Assembly (NCBI GenBank): GCA_030268105.1
Contig: BSDZ01000094.1
Span: 2,108,501 to 2,172,500, forward strand
Source: Volvox africanus
Lineage: Eukaryota; Chlorophyta; Chlorophyceae; Chlamydomonadales; Volvocaceae
Direction of reading: 5' to 3'
Length of the DNA stretch: 64,000 bases
The position numbers were made by a program, and so were the translations under genes. The notes under the pieces were generated by a model. That model made no database searches, was not told where the DNA came from, and saw nothing but the letters and a program-made list of their open reading frames with translations. Shown here one piece after another: positions 52,901-64,000 of this stretch (the stretch's first letter is position 1; each line of letters opens with the position of its first letter).

Positions 52901-55900
52901 TGGCTAAAGAAACGACGACTTGTACAATGAAGCCGCAGCCATGACGAGTCGAACGGAAGGTGTTTTGGGGGCATAACCTGTTAATAATAACAGGTTATAC
53001 GGTTAGTGGAACTTGCTTGTCGATCCCACAATAACAGCCACCGCATCAGCTCGTATGGCACGTTGTAGATTCATGTGCGATGCGGACTGCAGGTATTTCT
53101 CCTGAAATCGCACTGAGTTTAAATTCCGTCGGCGTCTTGCCCGCTCGTCGATGTGCCTAATGCGGCTGCATCCCCCATCCTCTGTGAAGGCACCCGCATT
53201 AGCGACGTCGCCTCGGACATGGAGGTGTACCAGGGCAAGGCCACCATCAAGGGTTTCGCTACCATTGACAACGTAACGCTGATCAATGTGGAGGTGGGTT
53301 GGTAGACGGCTTTGTCGATTGGTTGAAAGGGACTGGGTGGGCCAATGTTGGTCTGTGCGGGTTTACACAACAGAGACTTGGCCGTGGGAGAGGGGGTACT
53401 GGCAATGCGGAGGTTTGCTAGGGCGCAGAAGCGCTGAGTTTCGCATTCTTTGAAGGCATAATGGGTCTACGCAATAGGGTGTAGGCCAGGCAGGACGTGT
53501 GGGGGCTGGTGTGCTATGTGGCCACACGCCCAACCCCTATAGCCCTACGTGCCACACGCCACATCCTGCCTCTCGTCGCCTTGACCGTGTGCGTAAAATC
53601 GACCCAGATCACACCCGTGAACATCGTCTTGCCTACAGGGCACCGGCATGGTGGGCGTCCCTGGCATTGCCTCGCGCATCTTTAGCACGGTACGGGACGC
53701 GGGTATCAACGTGATTATGATTAGCCAGGCCTCCTCTGAGCAGTCCATTTGCTTCGCGGTCAAGGGAAGCGACGGGGAGGCTGCAGCCAAGGTGCTGACG
53801 GACAGGTATGAAGAGCGTTTGGCCGAGGTTTCCAGGACGTGCTGTTATCCCCTCTTATGGGAAGAGGCAAAGAAACAAAGCTCTTGGGGTAGGATCCACG
53901 GGTATAGGGCCTTGTTTACATGCACGCCTGTTTGTCTGTGGCGGGCATGAGGCGACCCCCGGTTGGCCGAGAGTGGAAAATCATGTATACTAAAAACTCC
54001 CTTCTCCTTTCCTTTTTTTACTTTCATGCACAAGTGCAGAATGTGGATGAATTGCCTTTCGTTCGCCTATTTTGCATCCTGACTTCTTGTTCAGAGTTCC
54101 GGTTAGGCACGGTTCCCATCCCTCCCTCGCTCGCTCCCTGAACTCTCCTGCCTTGATGGTCCCTGTTCCTCCCTATTTCACTGCATCAACTGACGCCAGG
54201 TTCACCGACTCGATCGCAGCCGGCCGAGTGTCAGCAATCCAGGTGATCCCGCACTGCTGCGTGTTGGCTGCTGTGGGTCAAGGCATGGTGGCGCGCAAGG
54301 GTGTGGCCGCCACCATGATGGGGGCGCTAGCTAAAGCTAACGTCAACATCAAGGCGATTGCACAGGGCTCGTCTGAGTACAACATCACGGTGCTTATTGA
54401 CCAGGTGAGACGCAGGCGTGAGAGAGGATGAGAGGGGAATTCAAAAACACTGTGCCTAGTGAACGGAGTTGCGTGCACCAGACTTGCATCAGGAGGAGTT
54501 TGCTAGGAAGTGCAGCGATATATGTGTGTTCATGTCTTGTTTCTGAGCCAATGCATGCGGTGATGATGGTGGAGGTGATGCAAGTCCTGAAATGCGCAGA
54601 AGAAGAAACGAGTGAATCAGACGAAGGATAGAAGAAACAGACCGGCAACTTCACATTAGAGGCCTACTCATTCCTTTGGACGTAACTTCGGACGTAAAAG
54701 GCGCGTGTTCCCATATTCATGTTTTATGACATACTCGTTTGCGCTGCACACAGGTCGATTCGGAGCGCGCTCTCCGTGCTGTACACTCCCGGTTCTACCT
54801 GTCCGATGTGCCCATTGGTGTGGGCATCGTTGGCCCGGGTCTCATCGGTAAAACGCTCATCCAGCAGGTGGGAAGGGTTGATGACACGATGGGGGCAAGG
54901 CCCTGAGTTGGAAGGAGACGGGCCTGACGGGGCACTACGCAGAACGTATTAGCGCTGGTGGATCGGGGTCGTGTGGGCTTGAACCCAGCAGCCTGCACCG
55001 GTCCTCATCCGATGACCCTGCACCGCCAATGAATGGTCCTCGAAGTTACGTGCTGCCATGCAGCTTGCCAAAGCTACTTTAGCCCTAACTTCCAATGCCC
55101 GTTTCGCGTCGATCGATAAGCAACACACATTGGGGCATCTTTTATCGTTACATTTAGCATATAGCTTTACGCTCTGCTCACCACCATCATCGCCACCACG
55201 CACACGCTTCTGCTTGCAGCTCCGTGAGCAGCGTCAGCTCCTGAAGAAAGAGTTTGGCATCGATCTGCGATTGTTGGCTGTGGCCTCCTCCTCCAAAATG
55301 ATGCTGCGGGAAACCGGTGTTGACTTGGACAACTGGCGACAGGAGCTTGATGAGAAGGTAGGAATGGAGTAACGGTTGGACCTTGGGGGCAGGTTCCACG
55401 TGGAGAAGGATGCCAATCCTGGGTCTTTCTGGATATCCTGATATTGGGACATTTTGGAAAGGGTCAGGGCTTCACCTCTGTGTTCTTCTGTTGGCCTATG
55501 ACGTCTCTCCGTTCTGTGCACCAGTCTCTTGCATTATCAACTTAGCACAGGCTTGGAACGGTACCTTCTGTTGAGCAAAGGAAGCCCTCTCTCGCTTGCA
55601 AATGAAACCCTAGTCATGATGGCGCTGTACCCATTTTCCCTCACTGCGCGTTGTGAGGTAAAAGCAGGTAAAAGCAGGTAAAAGCAGGTAACATCGTCCC
55701 GCCAGTTTTCAAATACTCTATTTCTTTTGTCCATCCCCTTCGTCTCGCTCACCATTCTCCCTACCCCTGACCAGTCTGTTCCTTGCGACCTGGAGAAGTT
55801 CGGCAACTTTCTGTCCACACACTATATTCCGAACCGAGTAATTGTGGACTGCACCGCTTCGGATGCTCCGGCTTCCAAGTACATTAACTGGATGGAGCAG

Positions 55901-57798
55901 GTGACCCAGGGCCTGGTTTTATAACGCTGCGACTGCGATTCTGATTAACCGTTTCATGAAGTTCTTTTTGGTGATTTGCTGGTAAGGTGTAACGTAAGAA
56001 TGAAAGTGAGGTTCTCGTATAGTGCGCTCAAGTGCTCTACTCGCTCCTCTCTTCTTCCCTTCGGCTGGCCAGGGTATCCATGTGGTGACGCCCAACAAAA
56101 AACTTGGCAGCGGGCCCCTGGAGCAGTACCAATCAGTACGCCGCATGCAGCGGGAGGGCTACATCCACTTCTTCTATGAGGTAGGACAGGGCGGAGGCAA
56201 ATGGAGGGTGATGGGAGGTGTTGAGCACAGCTAGGCCTAGGTCAAGTATTTACTGACAGGGTTCGCTACTGGATGGATGAGATTGGCTCAGCTTATCGAC
56301 TTGGCCATGACAGATTAAACATAAAATATGACGAGGCAAACACTTTGGCGTTTGACTTTGCTGGCATGTATGCCTGCAAAAATGTAATAAAGATAAATTA
56401 AACCATTCCCAGTTGGTTTACATCGTTTTCATTTACTAATTACCGTTACCCTGGTTGTCATTTGACGTGATTGTTCCGGCTTCAATGACTGCATACCAAC
56501 TTGCATCTCCGCCCCTGATAGCGTGCTGCTTAATTTCAATTTATCACCTGCCTTTCTGCCCCATCCGTCACACGACGCGTTAGGGGACGGTCGGAGCGGG
56601 TCTGCCAGTGATGGGAACGCTAAAACACCTGTTAGAGACGGGCGACAAGATCATCAAGATTGAGGGCATCCTTTCTGGAACCCTGTCTTACATCTTCAAC
56701 ACATTTGGTGTCGGCCGTTCCTTCAGTGAGGTGGTCCAGGAAGCCAAGGAACGTGGCTATACGGAACCTGATCCACGTGACGACCTGAACGGAACTGACG
56801 TCGCGCGAAAGGTGTGCCCACAAGAAGGTTCACTGAATGGTATCGTTAGTATCCGATGCCTGTGCTGCAGTTACTAGCTCACTTCGCCCCAATTTGGGCC
56901 GTCCATTAAACAGAGTTTTGCATGCTGAGTTCGCCTGATATATTACCTCCTACGTCCCTTCCTGACATCACCGTGCGCAGGTGTGTATCCTGGCCCGCGA
57001 ATGCGGCCTATTTCTTGAGATGGACCAAATTCCCGTCGAGAGCCTGGTTCCGGAGCCCCTGCGTGAGGTGGCCTCCTCCGTGGAGTACATGTCTCGTCTG
57101 CCCAGCTTTGATGGGGACATGGACGCAAAGTTGCGGGAGGCGGACAGCAGTGGGGAGTGCCTGCGGTAAGGGGAGCCCGGGAGGTGGATTGCGGAGGAGG
57201 GAGTGGCGTAATATGTGTCATTTTCGCAATGGCATAAGGGAAAAGTTGAGGCAAATGCAATGCACCAGAGCGGTAGGATGTCATACTTTAAGGAGTGATC
57301 ATCATCCTCACTTCCATGTACGGACGCACTCTCGCTGACTTCTCATGTCCGCAACCTGTATGTCGTACTTGCAAAGTCTAGATGTCCTGTCCGTGCTCCC
57401 GTAGGTACGTGGGTGTGGTTGACGTCCAGAGGGGTCGTGGCAGTGTGGAGCTGCGGCGGTATCCCAAGGCGCACCCCTTCGCACAGCTGGAGGTGGGAGG
57501 GGAGTCCGGATGACACGATAGTTGGATTGGTGGGGTGTATTGATGATCCACTTAGCCTTTTACTTGCACATCGAAAGGTATTCTGTAGATTGATTTGTCG
57601 CTCTTATCTTTACTCGCTTGTGGGTTTCTTGCATTTCCCTAATTCCAGGGCAGCGACAACATCATTTCCTTCACCACGGCTCGCTACTTTAAGCAGCCGC
57701 TAATCATCCGCGGTCCTGGAGCGGGCGCTGACGTCACCGCTGCAGGTGTCTTTTCCGACCTCCTACGCCTGGCGGCCTACTTGGGTGCGCCCTCCTGA
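49937..57798 (+). CDS. AKHSDH: Bifunctional aspartate kinase-homoserine dehydrogenase, plant type
   Basis: Catalyses the first and third steps of aspartate-family amino acid synthesis (Thr, Met, Ile; Lys shares step one). Sixteen exons: 49937-50540, 50980-51068, 51614-51754, 52408-52575, 52682-52838, 53190-53293, 53639-53805, 54200-54404, 54754-54867, 55220-55357, 55775-55900, 56073-56180, 56584-56811, 56981-57165, 57405-57492, 57649-57798. All phases close to 923 residues. Residues 1 to about 85 form a probable plastid transit peptide. The kinase domain has KFGGTC (89-94), FSDFVVGHGELWS, TLKRNGSDFSATIMGALL and WTDVDGVYSADPRK. Two ACT-type regulatory regions follow (GVPGIASRIFSTVRDAGINV, GVAATMMGALAKANVNIKAI). 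The dehydrogenase has GPGLIG (572-577), TPNKKLGSGPLEQY, GILSGTLSYIFN and TEPDPRDDLNGTDVARK, and ends YLGAPS as in Arabidopsis. ACT regions suggest threonine feedback (family knowledge). Confidence 0.97.
51998..52014. repeat. Two plant-type telomere-like units
   Basis: CTTAGGGTTTAGGGTTT, two TTTAGGG units in intron 3 of the AK-HSD gene. Too short to claim a telomeric origin. Confidence 0.6.
55655..55691. repeat. 10-base tandem repeat, GGTAAAAGCA
   Basis: Three complete copies plus a partial copy in intron 10 of AK-HSD, each containing a donor-like AGGTAA. Confidence 0.85.
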
Positions 57799-59229
57799 GG
57801 TAGCCTGCCTTTCTGCAAGGATAGGAAACGCTAGCGCCACAGATTAGTGGTCGATGCACGTGTGTATGAGGCAGTGTCCGTGGGTCTTGTTGGAAGGAAT
57901 TAGAGCATCTGCATAGAAACTGTCCAGGTTAAGGTGAACGTCCTGGGCGTGGGCGTGATTTGATTATGCGCCTAGCCACTCGTTTGCTCCGTAACCTACA
58001 GGAAAGGTGTCTTGTGTGTAAAGATTTAACAGCAGTAGTCGTCTTCTGGCAGATTTGCCGTGTCACTTAACGATTATTTTGGTTGTGCTTGAATATACTA
58101 TTCCGGACAATGTCACTGTCGCCACACGCACAATCGGACATTGGCTATATCCTTAGCTACAGAGTGCTCGTTCGCAAGGGCAGCCCGTAAGGGATGTGCC
58201 GCGGATAAGCAGAAACATTACAACTCAATGCAAACGTCACGCTACATGAGCGGAGCGATAAACATATTACTGAACTATGTTACCCTGCATGTCCTGTGCA
58301 ACCGATGGACACCAAGCATCTAACATACTGACACGTATTGGATAAACCTTCAGGTTTTGGGGTGAAAGCTAACTAATGGCAGCATACAAAGAAAATCATC
58401 TTGGGTAGAACGGAAATCTTGTTCTGGCACAGATGAAGTCGTAGCTCTTTGAGCATTGCGTCAAAGTCATCTTTTGTCGTGGGCATGGTGATGACCCTCT
58501 GCCAAACGGGGAAGAGTCACACGTATACCCAGCAGCCTTGCAACCATACCCAACGTCCTGAAGGCTTCAATGTACCCGTATCTCCACATGTCCTGCCAAT
58601 AAGCCATATCAAAGAACAAGTATTGCGAGTTTCTCCAGAAACAACTTTTTCGCGGATGCGAAAGCAGCTGGCTCCCATGCCTCGACGTATATCTGCGAAT
58701 CGGAGATGACGTGTCAAGTTAACCGGGTGAAATATTAGCCAATTTGCATTGGAGCCCCGAACCAAAATCCCTGAGGCAGCGTGGCGATGTGAACACCATA
58801 GCGGTCCTAACTGCACCGCTTAACATGTACGAACGGTAAACAACCTGCACATGCAGCAGATTGCTGACAGATTTGGAACTTGGATTCGGAAACATTAATT
58901 CCGAAAAAAATTCTGGATTCGTTCCGTGAACAGAGGTGCGATGCCGTGCGACGATTGTGAACCCCAAAGATAACGATTGCTCGCATTAGCATTGGGACTG
59001 GCTGGCGGACGATATCATAAAGCTGGACTGACCGGGTAGTGACATAAGCAGGGGAGGTCTACAAACTGGTGTCATTCTTCATATTTGAATAAAATCCGTC
59101 AAACTGGACGTCTGTGACGTTGGATACCAAGGCTTACGGATTCGGCAGGACTTCCACACTATCTGGTCTATTCTGATAGGAAAAACACGTCGATGCAGCC
59201 GTAGCCTACGTATGAACCTGAAAGCTCAA
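57799..59229. other. 3' flank of AK-HSD, then unassigned sequence
   Basis: A TGTAA near 58017 is a candidate green-algal poly(A) signal for AK-HSD. On the minus strand, a short open stretch after an acceptor near 58497 (RVITMPTTKDDFDAMLKELR, stop near 58383) looks protein-like, as does a piece near 58680 (IYVEAWEPAAFASAKKLF). I could not join them into a gene or name a family, so they are not called. Confidence 0.4.
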
Positions 59230-59750
59230 AGCAGGTTAGTAGTCTGGCTGCTGCGTGTCCAACTGGTGAGCTGCACCGTGCCTCAAGCCTATTAAGAGAC
59301 AAGAACAAAAGTCTCAAGTAAGCAACAGATTGTTACAAAACAGCTAATGAGGTATGAGAACCTCGCTAAATATATAGTCAAAGAATTTAGTGCCGTACCC
59401 ACTGTCTAGATCTTAGAACGCACTGATTAGGCAAGAGATGGCTGGCACAGCGTCAGAAGACCAAACGCCAGTCTTACACCATGAAGGAAAGTTCATGTCT
59501 TCATGACAGAAACAGCCTAAATAAGCAAGACCTAGATCTCACCAAGAATACCAATCGTTAGAGAAGACAGCAATCTAAACTAAGGAAGTCAGGCCGAAAC
59601 TCAACACTCCCATGCGGACGGACTTCCTGACGACCGACACATACATACGGTCAGCAAAGGACAGCAAAGGACTGCAAAGACCCAAAGATACGGGTACAAA
59701 ACATGCAACCAGTTAAGACACGCAAAGCAGCGGTGGTGGTGTGTGTTCAT
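59230..59750 (-). mobile_element. Candidate 3' LTR next to the Copia fragment
   Basis: On the element strand the Copia frame is followed by a short purine-rich GCGTGGGAGC (59760-59751), a plausible polypurine tract, and then a non-coding stretch beginning (A)TGAACACA that holds a TATA-like GACTATATATTTAGC near 59370. No second LTR copy lies in the window to confirm it, and the 59230 end is a guess. Confidence 0.3.
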
Positions 59751-59801
59751 GCTCCCACGCAATCAACAAACCGCAAGTGCAGTAATCACAGGGCAGTCAC
59801 T

Positions 59802-60308
59802 TCATGTCCATGCAGATATGCAAAAGCGCAGCTTCTCCTTAGGTAGCGCCTTCGTGAAGGTATCCGTGACTTGCTCCGTGGTAGTGCACTGAATCATCCT
59901 AATTTCATCCCTTTCCACTCTCTCATGGGCGAAATGATGGCAGATATCAATGTGCTTGGTCCGAGCCGAAGAAACCGGACTTGCAAGCATAGCAATGCAG
60001 ACACTGCTGTCGCATATAAGTGGCACAGCCCGCACACCAACTCCCAGATCGTGCAACAGATGACGTAGCCATAACGCCTCCTTGATCGCAGCAGCCAAGG
60101 CCATGTACTCAGCTTTGGCAGTGGACGTAGCCACAGTGGGCTGGAGCTTGGACGACCACGAAATCACCCCATTGCCCAACAGGAAAATATATCCAGACGT
60201 AGAACGGCGCCCTTGAGTGCTTGCAAAATCAGAATCGCAGAAACCAGACATCTCCAAACGGCCTGCAAACAAGATACCTGTTGTATCCTTCCTTCTTCGA
60301 TCATGCAC
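59802..60308 (-). mobile_element. Copia-type LTR retrotransposon fragment, RNase H end of pol
   Basis: A 168-residue frame carries the Ty1/Copia RNase H signature: GFCDSDFASTQGRRSTSGYI, then GVISWSSKLQPTVATSTAKA with EYMALAAAIKEALWLRHLL, then ICDSSVCIAMLASPVSSART and KHIDICHHFAHERVERDEIR. It ends TDTFTKALPKEKLRF. Upstream (above 60309) the rest of pol is missing or too decayed to read, so this is a 5'-truncated, dead copy. Family knowledge: this domain removes the RNA strand of the RNA-DNA hybrid during reverse transcription. Confidence 0.9.
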
Positions 60309-61068
60309 TGAATCTGCGCGTCTGAGTGTTAGCTACGAGTGCATCGTGCTTACGAACAGCAGGGCGATTCAATGCGAGCAATGTGACAGTGGAAGACTTA
60401 TCAATAAGGAAAGATTCAACTTACAATGATTTTCGATTGCAAAGTAGAAGTCTGCCATCAAACCCCGCGGGCAGCGTTCATCATACGGCTGGAAATGATA
60501 TGCTGAAATAGCTCAGGCCGATAATAAATGAGTAAAGTGTATGTATGGGAATCAGATTGAGTTAAGTACGTGGGTACTTGATCCCAAGTAGCTTCGAGCT
60601 GACTTCGGACTCTAGGTGGCCGTCCTCACACCTATCAGGTTCGCGATACCGATGTGCAGTACAAGCCTCACTGGATTCCGATCTCAAGTGTGATTACTAT
60701 TATAGCACTGTCCTAAATATTGCGTTCTCCGTGATATTAATGGATGCAACGTATGCAGTGTGCAAAGGTCCAAATATCGATATATTCAGTTGCCGACCCA
60801 ACCATCACTATCTTCACATTTCCGCATATGCATGTGGCTTGTGGTACAAATGATGTAATAATATGTGAAATATTATTACGTGATATATTATGCTATAATG
60901 GATTCACGCATCGATGTCGGCCTCAAGTCAAACATGTTGACCGACAGCGCGATATCGTAAATGATGATGCGGCGTGCTACATTAGCTAAATATATTCGAA
61001 TATATCATGCTAATATGCTCATATCATGCTCAGTCATGCTCAGGTGAGGTGCTCAGGTGAGGTCGTGC
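60309..61068. other. Sequence between Copia and Gypsy fragments
   Basis: AT-rich in its second half, with repeated CAGGTGAGG near 61040-61065. Likely further element remnants, but none recognised. Confidence 0.4.
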
Positions 61069-62885
61069 TCAGATGGGTTCAAGCCTACTTCGACATAAAC
61101 GGTGGTCCAACCGGCGTACAACAATTATTCCTCCTCCCGTATGCAGCGTCCTTGCTGCATCGTACAGCATTGACTGCAGAGATAATTGGGTCTGTGTAGC
61201 ACGTAGATGAGCTTCCTCTAATAGGGGCTTCATTTCTGGCGAGAAATTGCACGTCGGCTCCCAAGAGTTATGCTCGCTAGAATAACCAGTCCATTTGACC
61301 AGATACTCGTGTACCGTCCGCTTGCATTGGTGTCGACCTACACGTCGAACCTGATAATCCAGTATTTGTTCCACATCGTACATCTTTTGCTTGCCTGTGA
61401 TCCAGGTCTCGGGACTAGGGTCCATTACTGCAGGGGCATCGGTGTCATTTGTAAGGGGCGGATTAGGGAAATATGAAATGTGGGGTGAATATTCATGTCA
61501 GATGGTAGGGAAAGCTCCACGGCTACATTTCCTACCATGCGTACAATGGGATATGGACCAATCCAGAGAGGTAACAGTTCTCAGGAACCATCAGCGAGGG
61601 AATGCAGGTTCTTATTGCTCAATAAAACCACTTGTCCCACCAAAAATGTGAGGTCTTGTTTGGATTTATTATAGTAGTCCGTCGTCCGTTGTTGTGCTGC
61701 ATCCAAGCATGCCTTCACGTCTGTCATGCGGGATAAAAAGGACTTGGCAAAGGTTTTAGCCGCAGGGATGTTCACTTTCAACTCTTGCTACATGGGTAGC
61801 GTAGGATGAAATCCATAATTCAGAAAGAAGGGGCTTTGACCTGTAGAGCGGTTAATAGCGTTGTTCCAGAAATGTATCCCAGACAAAGGGTGTGCGTTCC
61901 GCGAAATTTCGTAACATATCGCCCAACGTGTGATTTGTGCGTTTGGTTTGCCCATCGGATTGTGGATGATATACTGTGTTCAAATGGACGTGCATACCGA
62001 CGAGTTCACATAGCGCTTCCCAAAACTTAGACGTGAATTGACCGCCGCGGTCTGATATCACATTTTTAGGAACACCATGCAATCGGACCATGTTATCAAA
62101 AAATAATTGTGCTGTTTGCTCAGCGGTGCAAGACGAGGTGCAGGGAGCTAAGTGAACCATTTTGGTCAATTGATCGACCATAACGAACACAGAGTCATAT
62201 CCCCCCTCAGTTTTGGGCAGCGTGATCATGAAGTCCATTGAAACACTCTCCCAAGGGGCATCTGGTATATGTAACGGTTGTATTAACCCCTGGCCCTTAC
62301 CGGATAGTGCTTTGTTGCGCTGACATAAACTGCACCTTTGCACGAAGTTTTCCGCATCCTTCACCACGCGCGGCCACCAGAACAATTGTCGCACTAGCTC
62401 TGCCAATCACATGCTTCCCGGGTGTCCTGCTAATGGGTCCTCGTGGAACCGAGCAAGAATATCGTAGTGCAGGGCGTCGTCGTTCGGCACGATGATTTGT
62501 GTTGTTGAGCCGTCCGTCCGCAACCAAAGATCATTTCGCTTGTGTAGGTGCTCCACATTACTTGGGGTGGCGAACCATGGATCTGCTTCATACGCCACCT
62601 TGAGTCGCTCTGCAAGGTCCGATGCTATCGGCACCTCCTGGCTGCGTGAACGTGTAATCTGTAGTATCCTGGGGTATCTACGGGTGGTGTCAAAAATTGG
62701 GCAGTCGACTGTCATCTTCCGATCGGGCCTTTGTAGGCCGACACAACAGCGTGTAATGACGGGTGTCGACTGAGAGCATTTCAATATTTATTTTGCCGGC
62801 GATGTACCCCCATGTACAGTCGAAATGAGCTAGATATTCCATCCACCTAGCTTGTGTTGTATCCTTAATGCATTTCGGTAATTCA
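61069..62885 (-). mobile_element. Ty3/Gypsy chromovirus fragment: RNase H tail, integrase, GPY/F, chromodomain
   Basis: Read 5' to 3' on the minus strand: end of RNase H (QARWMEYLAHFDCTWGYIAG, about 62860), linker, zinc-binding HHCC domain (HPGSM, stop, LAELVRQLFWWPRVVKDA, RCSLCQRN), integrase core with DDE residues (WESVSMDFMITLPKTEGGYD, ISDRGGQFTSKFWEAL, YHPQSDGQTKRTNHTL), a tail (FLVGQVVLLSNKNL), a GPY/F module (WIGPYPIVRMVGNVAVEL, IHPTFHISLIRPL), and a C-terminal chromodomain (YDVEQILDYQ, EYLVKWTGYSSEHNSWEP). Breaks seen: in-frame TGA at 62406-62404, frame changes near 61850, 61580 and 61425, no reverse transcriptase, protease or gag, and RNase H cut off at about 62885. A dead copy. Chromodomains of this clade guide insertion to marked chromatin (family knowledge). 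Confidence 0.92.
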
Positions 62886-63293
62886 TTAAGATATAATAAT
62901 TATCTGTTTATTATTTTATAATATAATATATTTAATTATCATATTAACTGTTTCATGTTTCCATCTGGCATTCGATTTGTGGATTTGGTCTCGGCTGTCG
63001 ACGACCAATACTAACCGACTTCCTGAAACATCCGAACCTGTCGGTTACTCCATAACCTGTATGGAATGGGCCATTTACCGCCTGAATGGTAAATGGTGGA
63101 ACATCTGGTTCCTGGTTCACTGAATCTCCGGTTGTAGTGGTGATTTCTGAAGGTCACGCCCGGTTCGAGGCCTTATGGTCTCTCAAGTACGACCTAGTCG
63201 GCGGCTCTACTTAATCGGGCTCTGGCACAACAACCGGTATCTTTTGATACCACCCTTCGTGGGTACCATATACAACAAGCTGGTATCGAGACC
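62886..63293 (+). mobile_element. Possible 5' LTR and primer-binding site of a further LTR element
   Basis: An AT-rich start followed by mixed sequence ends at ATATACA near 63274, and at 63281 reads TGGTATCGAGACC. That is close to, but not the same as, the TGGTATCAGAGC primer-binding site complementary to initiator tRNA-Met used by many plant LTR elements. The order (LTR-like block, primer site, leader, acidic ORF) fits. There is no second LTR in the window, so this is a hypothesis. Confidence 0.35.
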
Positions 63294-63424
63294 GTTCCTC
63301 CCTGGGACGTCTCGTCAAGTCTTCCGCTGAAATCGTTCAAGCCTTCTCAAGTCTTTCTGTGGTAACTGCTCAAGCCACTCTAACCGCGCAACGCGCTCAA
63401 GCCACTCAAGCTGCCCTTTTATAA

Positions 63425-64000
63425 ATGGACATCGACCACGATCTTCCTCCTGCCGACATCCCTCTGGACATGGAGACATTGCCTGAGGAGCTGAGCGCCG
63501 CCATTTTCGCTGCGGCTACCACCGGTCTGTAATATTCACGAAATTAGTCTAGTGACACTTAGAACCTGCTCTCTGTGAGTTTGGCTGTGCTTTCTGTTAA
63601 AGTCAATCTCTAAGTTAGTCGCGGTCAACGTGGCTCGCGACCTAGACAATTCTGCCTTCTCTGTTAGGTAATATCTTCCTGCAACACTGCTTTCTATCTA
63701 GAACTTGTATTGCAGTTTTGCTGAGGAATCCCTGTAGTTGCGGGTTCGATAGTACCTTCGCATCGAATCCAACGAGGAGTCGACTTCGTGAATTCACTTC
63801 GGCTTTCACTAATACATATATATCTCTATTACTTGAAAGGTATATGTGTTTGTTCCAACCGTCGTGAGTGCTTCTGCAGTGTCAACACCTCAGACCCTTC
63901 GGAGCGGCACCTCTGCCCAGTCACTCCGATCCATCGCAAATCAACTTCACGCGCGGACTTCAAAATTTTTGAAGTTCATCGAAGGCATCCAAGCGTTGGG
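63425..64000 (+). CDS. Gag-like or host ORF, spliced, runs off the right edge
   Basis: ATG 63425 opens MDIDHDLPPADIPLDMETLP and EELSAAIFAAATT to 63524. A GTCTGT donor then leads to an acceptor TTCTGCAG at 63879 and a second exon from 63880 in matching phase (VSTPQTLRSGTSAQSLRSIA, NQLHARTSKFLKFIEGIQAL). The second exon is basic and helical, like a Gag start, but no Gag motif is present before the window ends. In the same frame directly upstream (about 63320-63424), the reading SSAEIVQAFSSLSVV then TAQATLTAQRAQATQAALL is open and ends in a single TAA just before this ATG. Could also be a host gene. Confidence 0.4.

Noticed and set aside
63150..63760. tRNA-like B-box matches (GGTTCGAGGCC, GGGTTCGATAG)
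   Set aside because: No A-box at the right distance and no cloverleaf that I can fold. They lie in the presumed LTR element.

Overview
The window is nuclear DNA of a eukaryote, most likely a flagellated green alga (inference). Almost every gene is split by GT-AG introns of about 50-1000 bases, exons are GC-rich, and introns and spacers are full of microsatellites. The plant-lineage signal comes from a plastid-type two-domain NFU scaffold, a homologue of the plant plastid protein At4g37920, a plant-type bifunctional aspartate kinase-homoserine dehydrogenase and a monofunctional GARS. The flagellar signal is an EFHB/CFAP21-like gene at the left edge. I cannot name the species.

Layout. 1-1.8 kb: 3' part of the EFHB/CFAP21 homologue (+). 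3.6 kb: intronless ribosomal protein eL39 (+). 6.1-10.2 kb: At4g37920-like plastid protein (-), divergent from the plastid NFU gene at 10.5-11.9 kb (+). 13.7-17.8 kb: type II membrane, glycosyltransferase-like protein (-). 18.8-27.6 kb: long ARM/HEAT-repeat gene with more than 18 exons (-). Introns of the three minus-strand genes between 6 and 24 kb carry long microsatellites. 29.4-32.4 kb: MMTAG2-like nuclear protein (+). 34.0-39.9 kb: GARS of purine synthesis in 13 exons (+), one of whose introns begins with GC and opens into tandem repeats. 40.7-44.4 kb: two unrecognised genes (+), a 94-residue protein and a 761-residue membrane protein with an 8-residue Ser-Pro repeat. 44.9-47.1 kb: GT10 fucosyltransferase (-). 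49.9-57.8 kb: aspartate kinase-homoserine dehydrogenase in 16 exons (+). 59-64 kb: retrotransposon debris, comprising a Copia fragment, a Ty3/Gypsy chromovirus fragment with stop and frameshift, and what may be the 5' end of a further LTR element running off the right edge.

There is no operon logic. The metabolic genes fit a photosynthetic cell: aspartate-family amino acids and purines, plastid Fe-S cluster assembly, and Golgi glycan fucosylation. For most genes the exon boundaries below were derived by hand from splice consensus, reading phase and family conservation. The phases close exactly for eL39, NFU, MMTAG2, GARS, the 94- and 761-residue genes, the fucosyltransferase and AK-HSD. They are only partly resolved for EFHB, the At4g37920-like gene, the glycosyltransferase-like gene and the HEAT gene.
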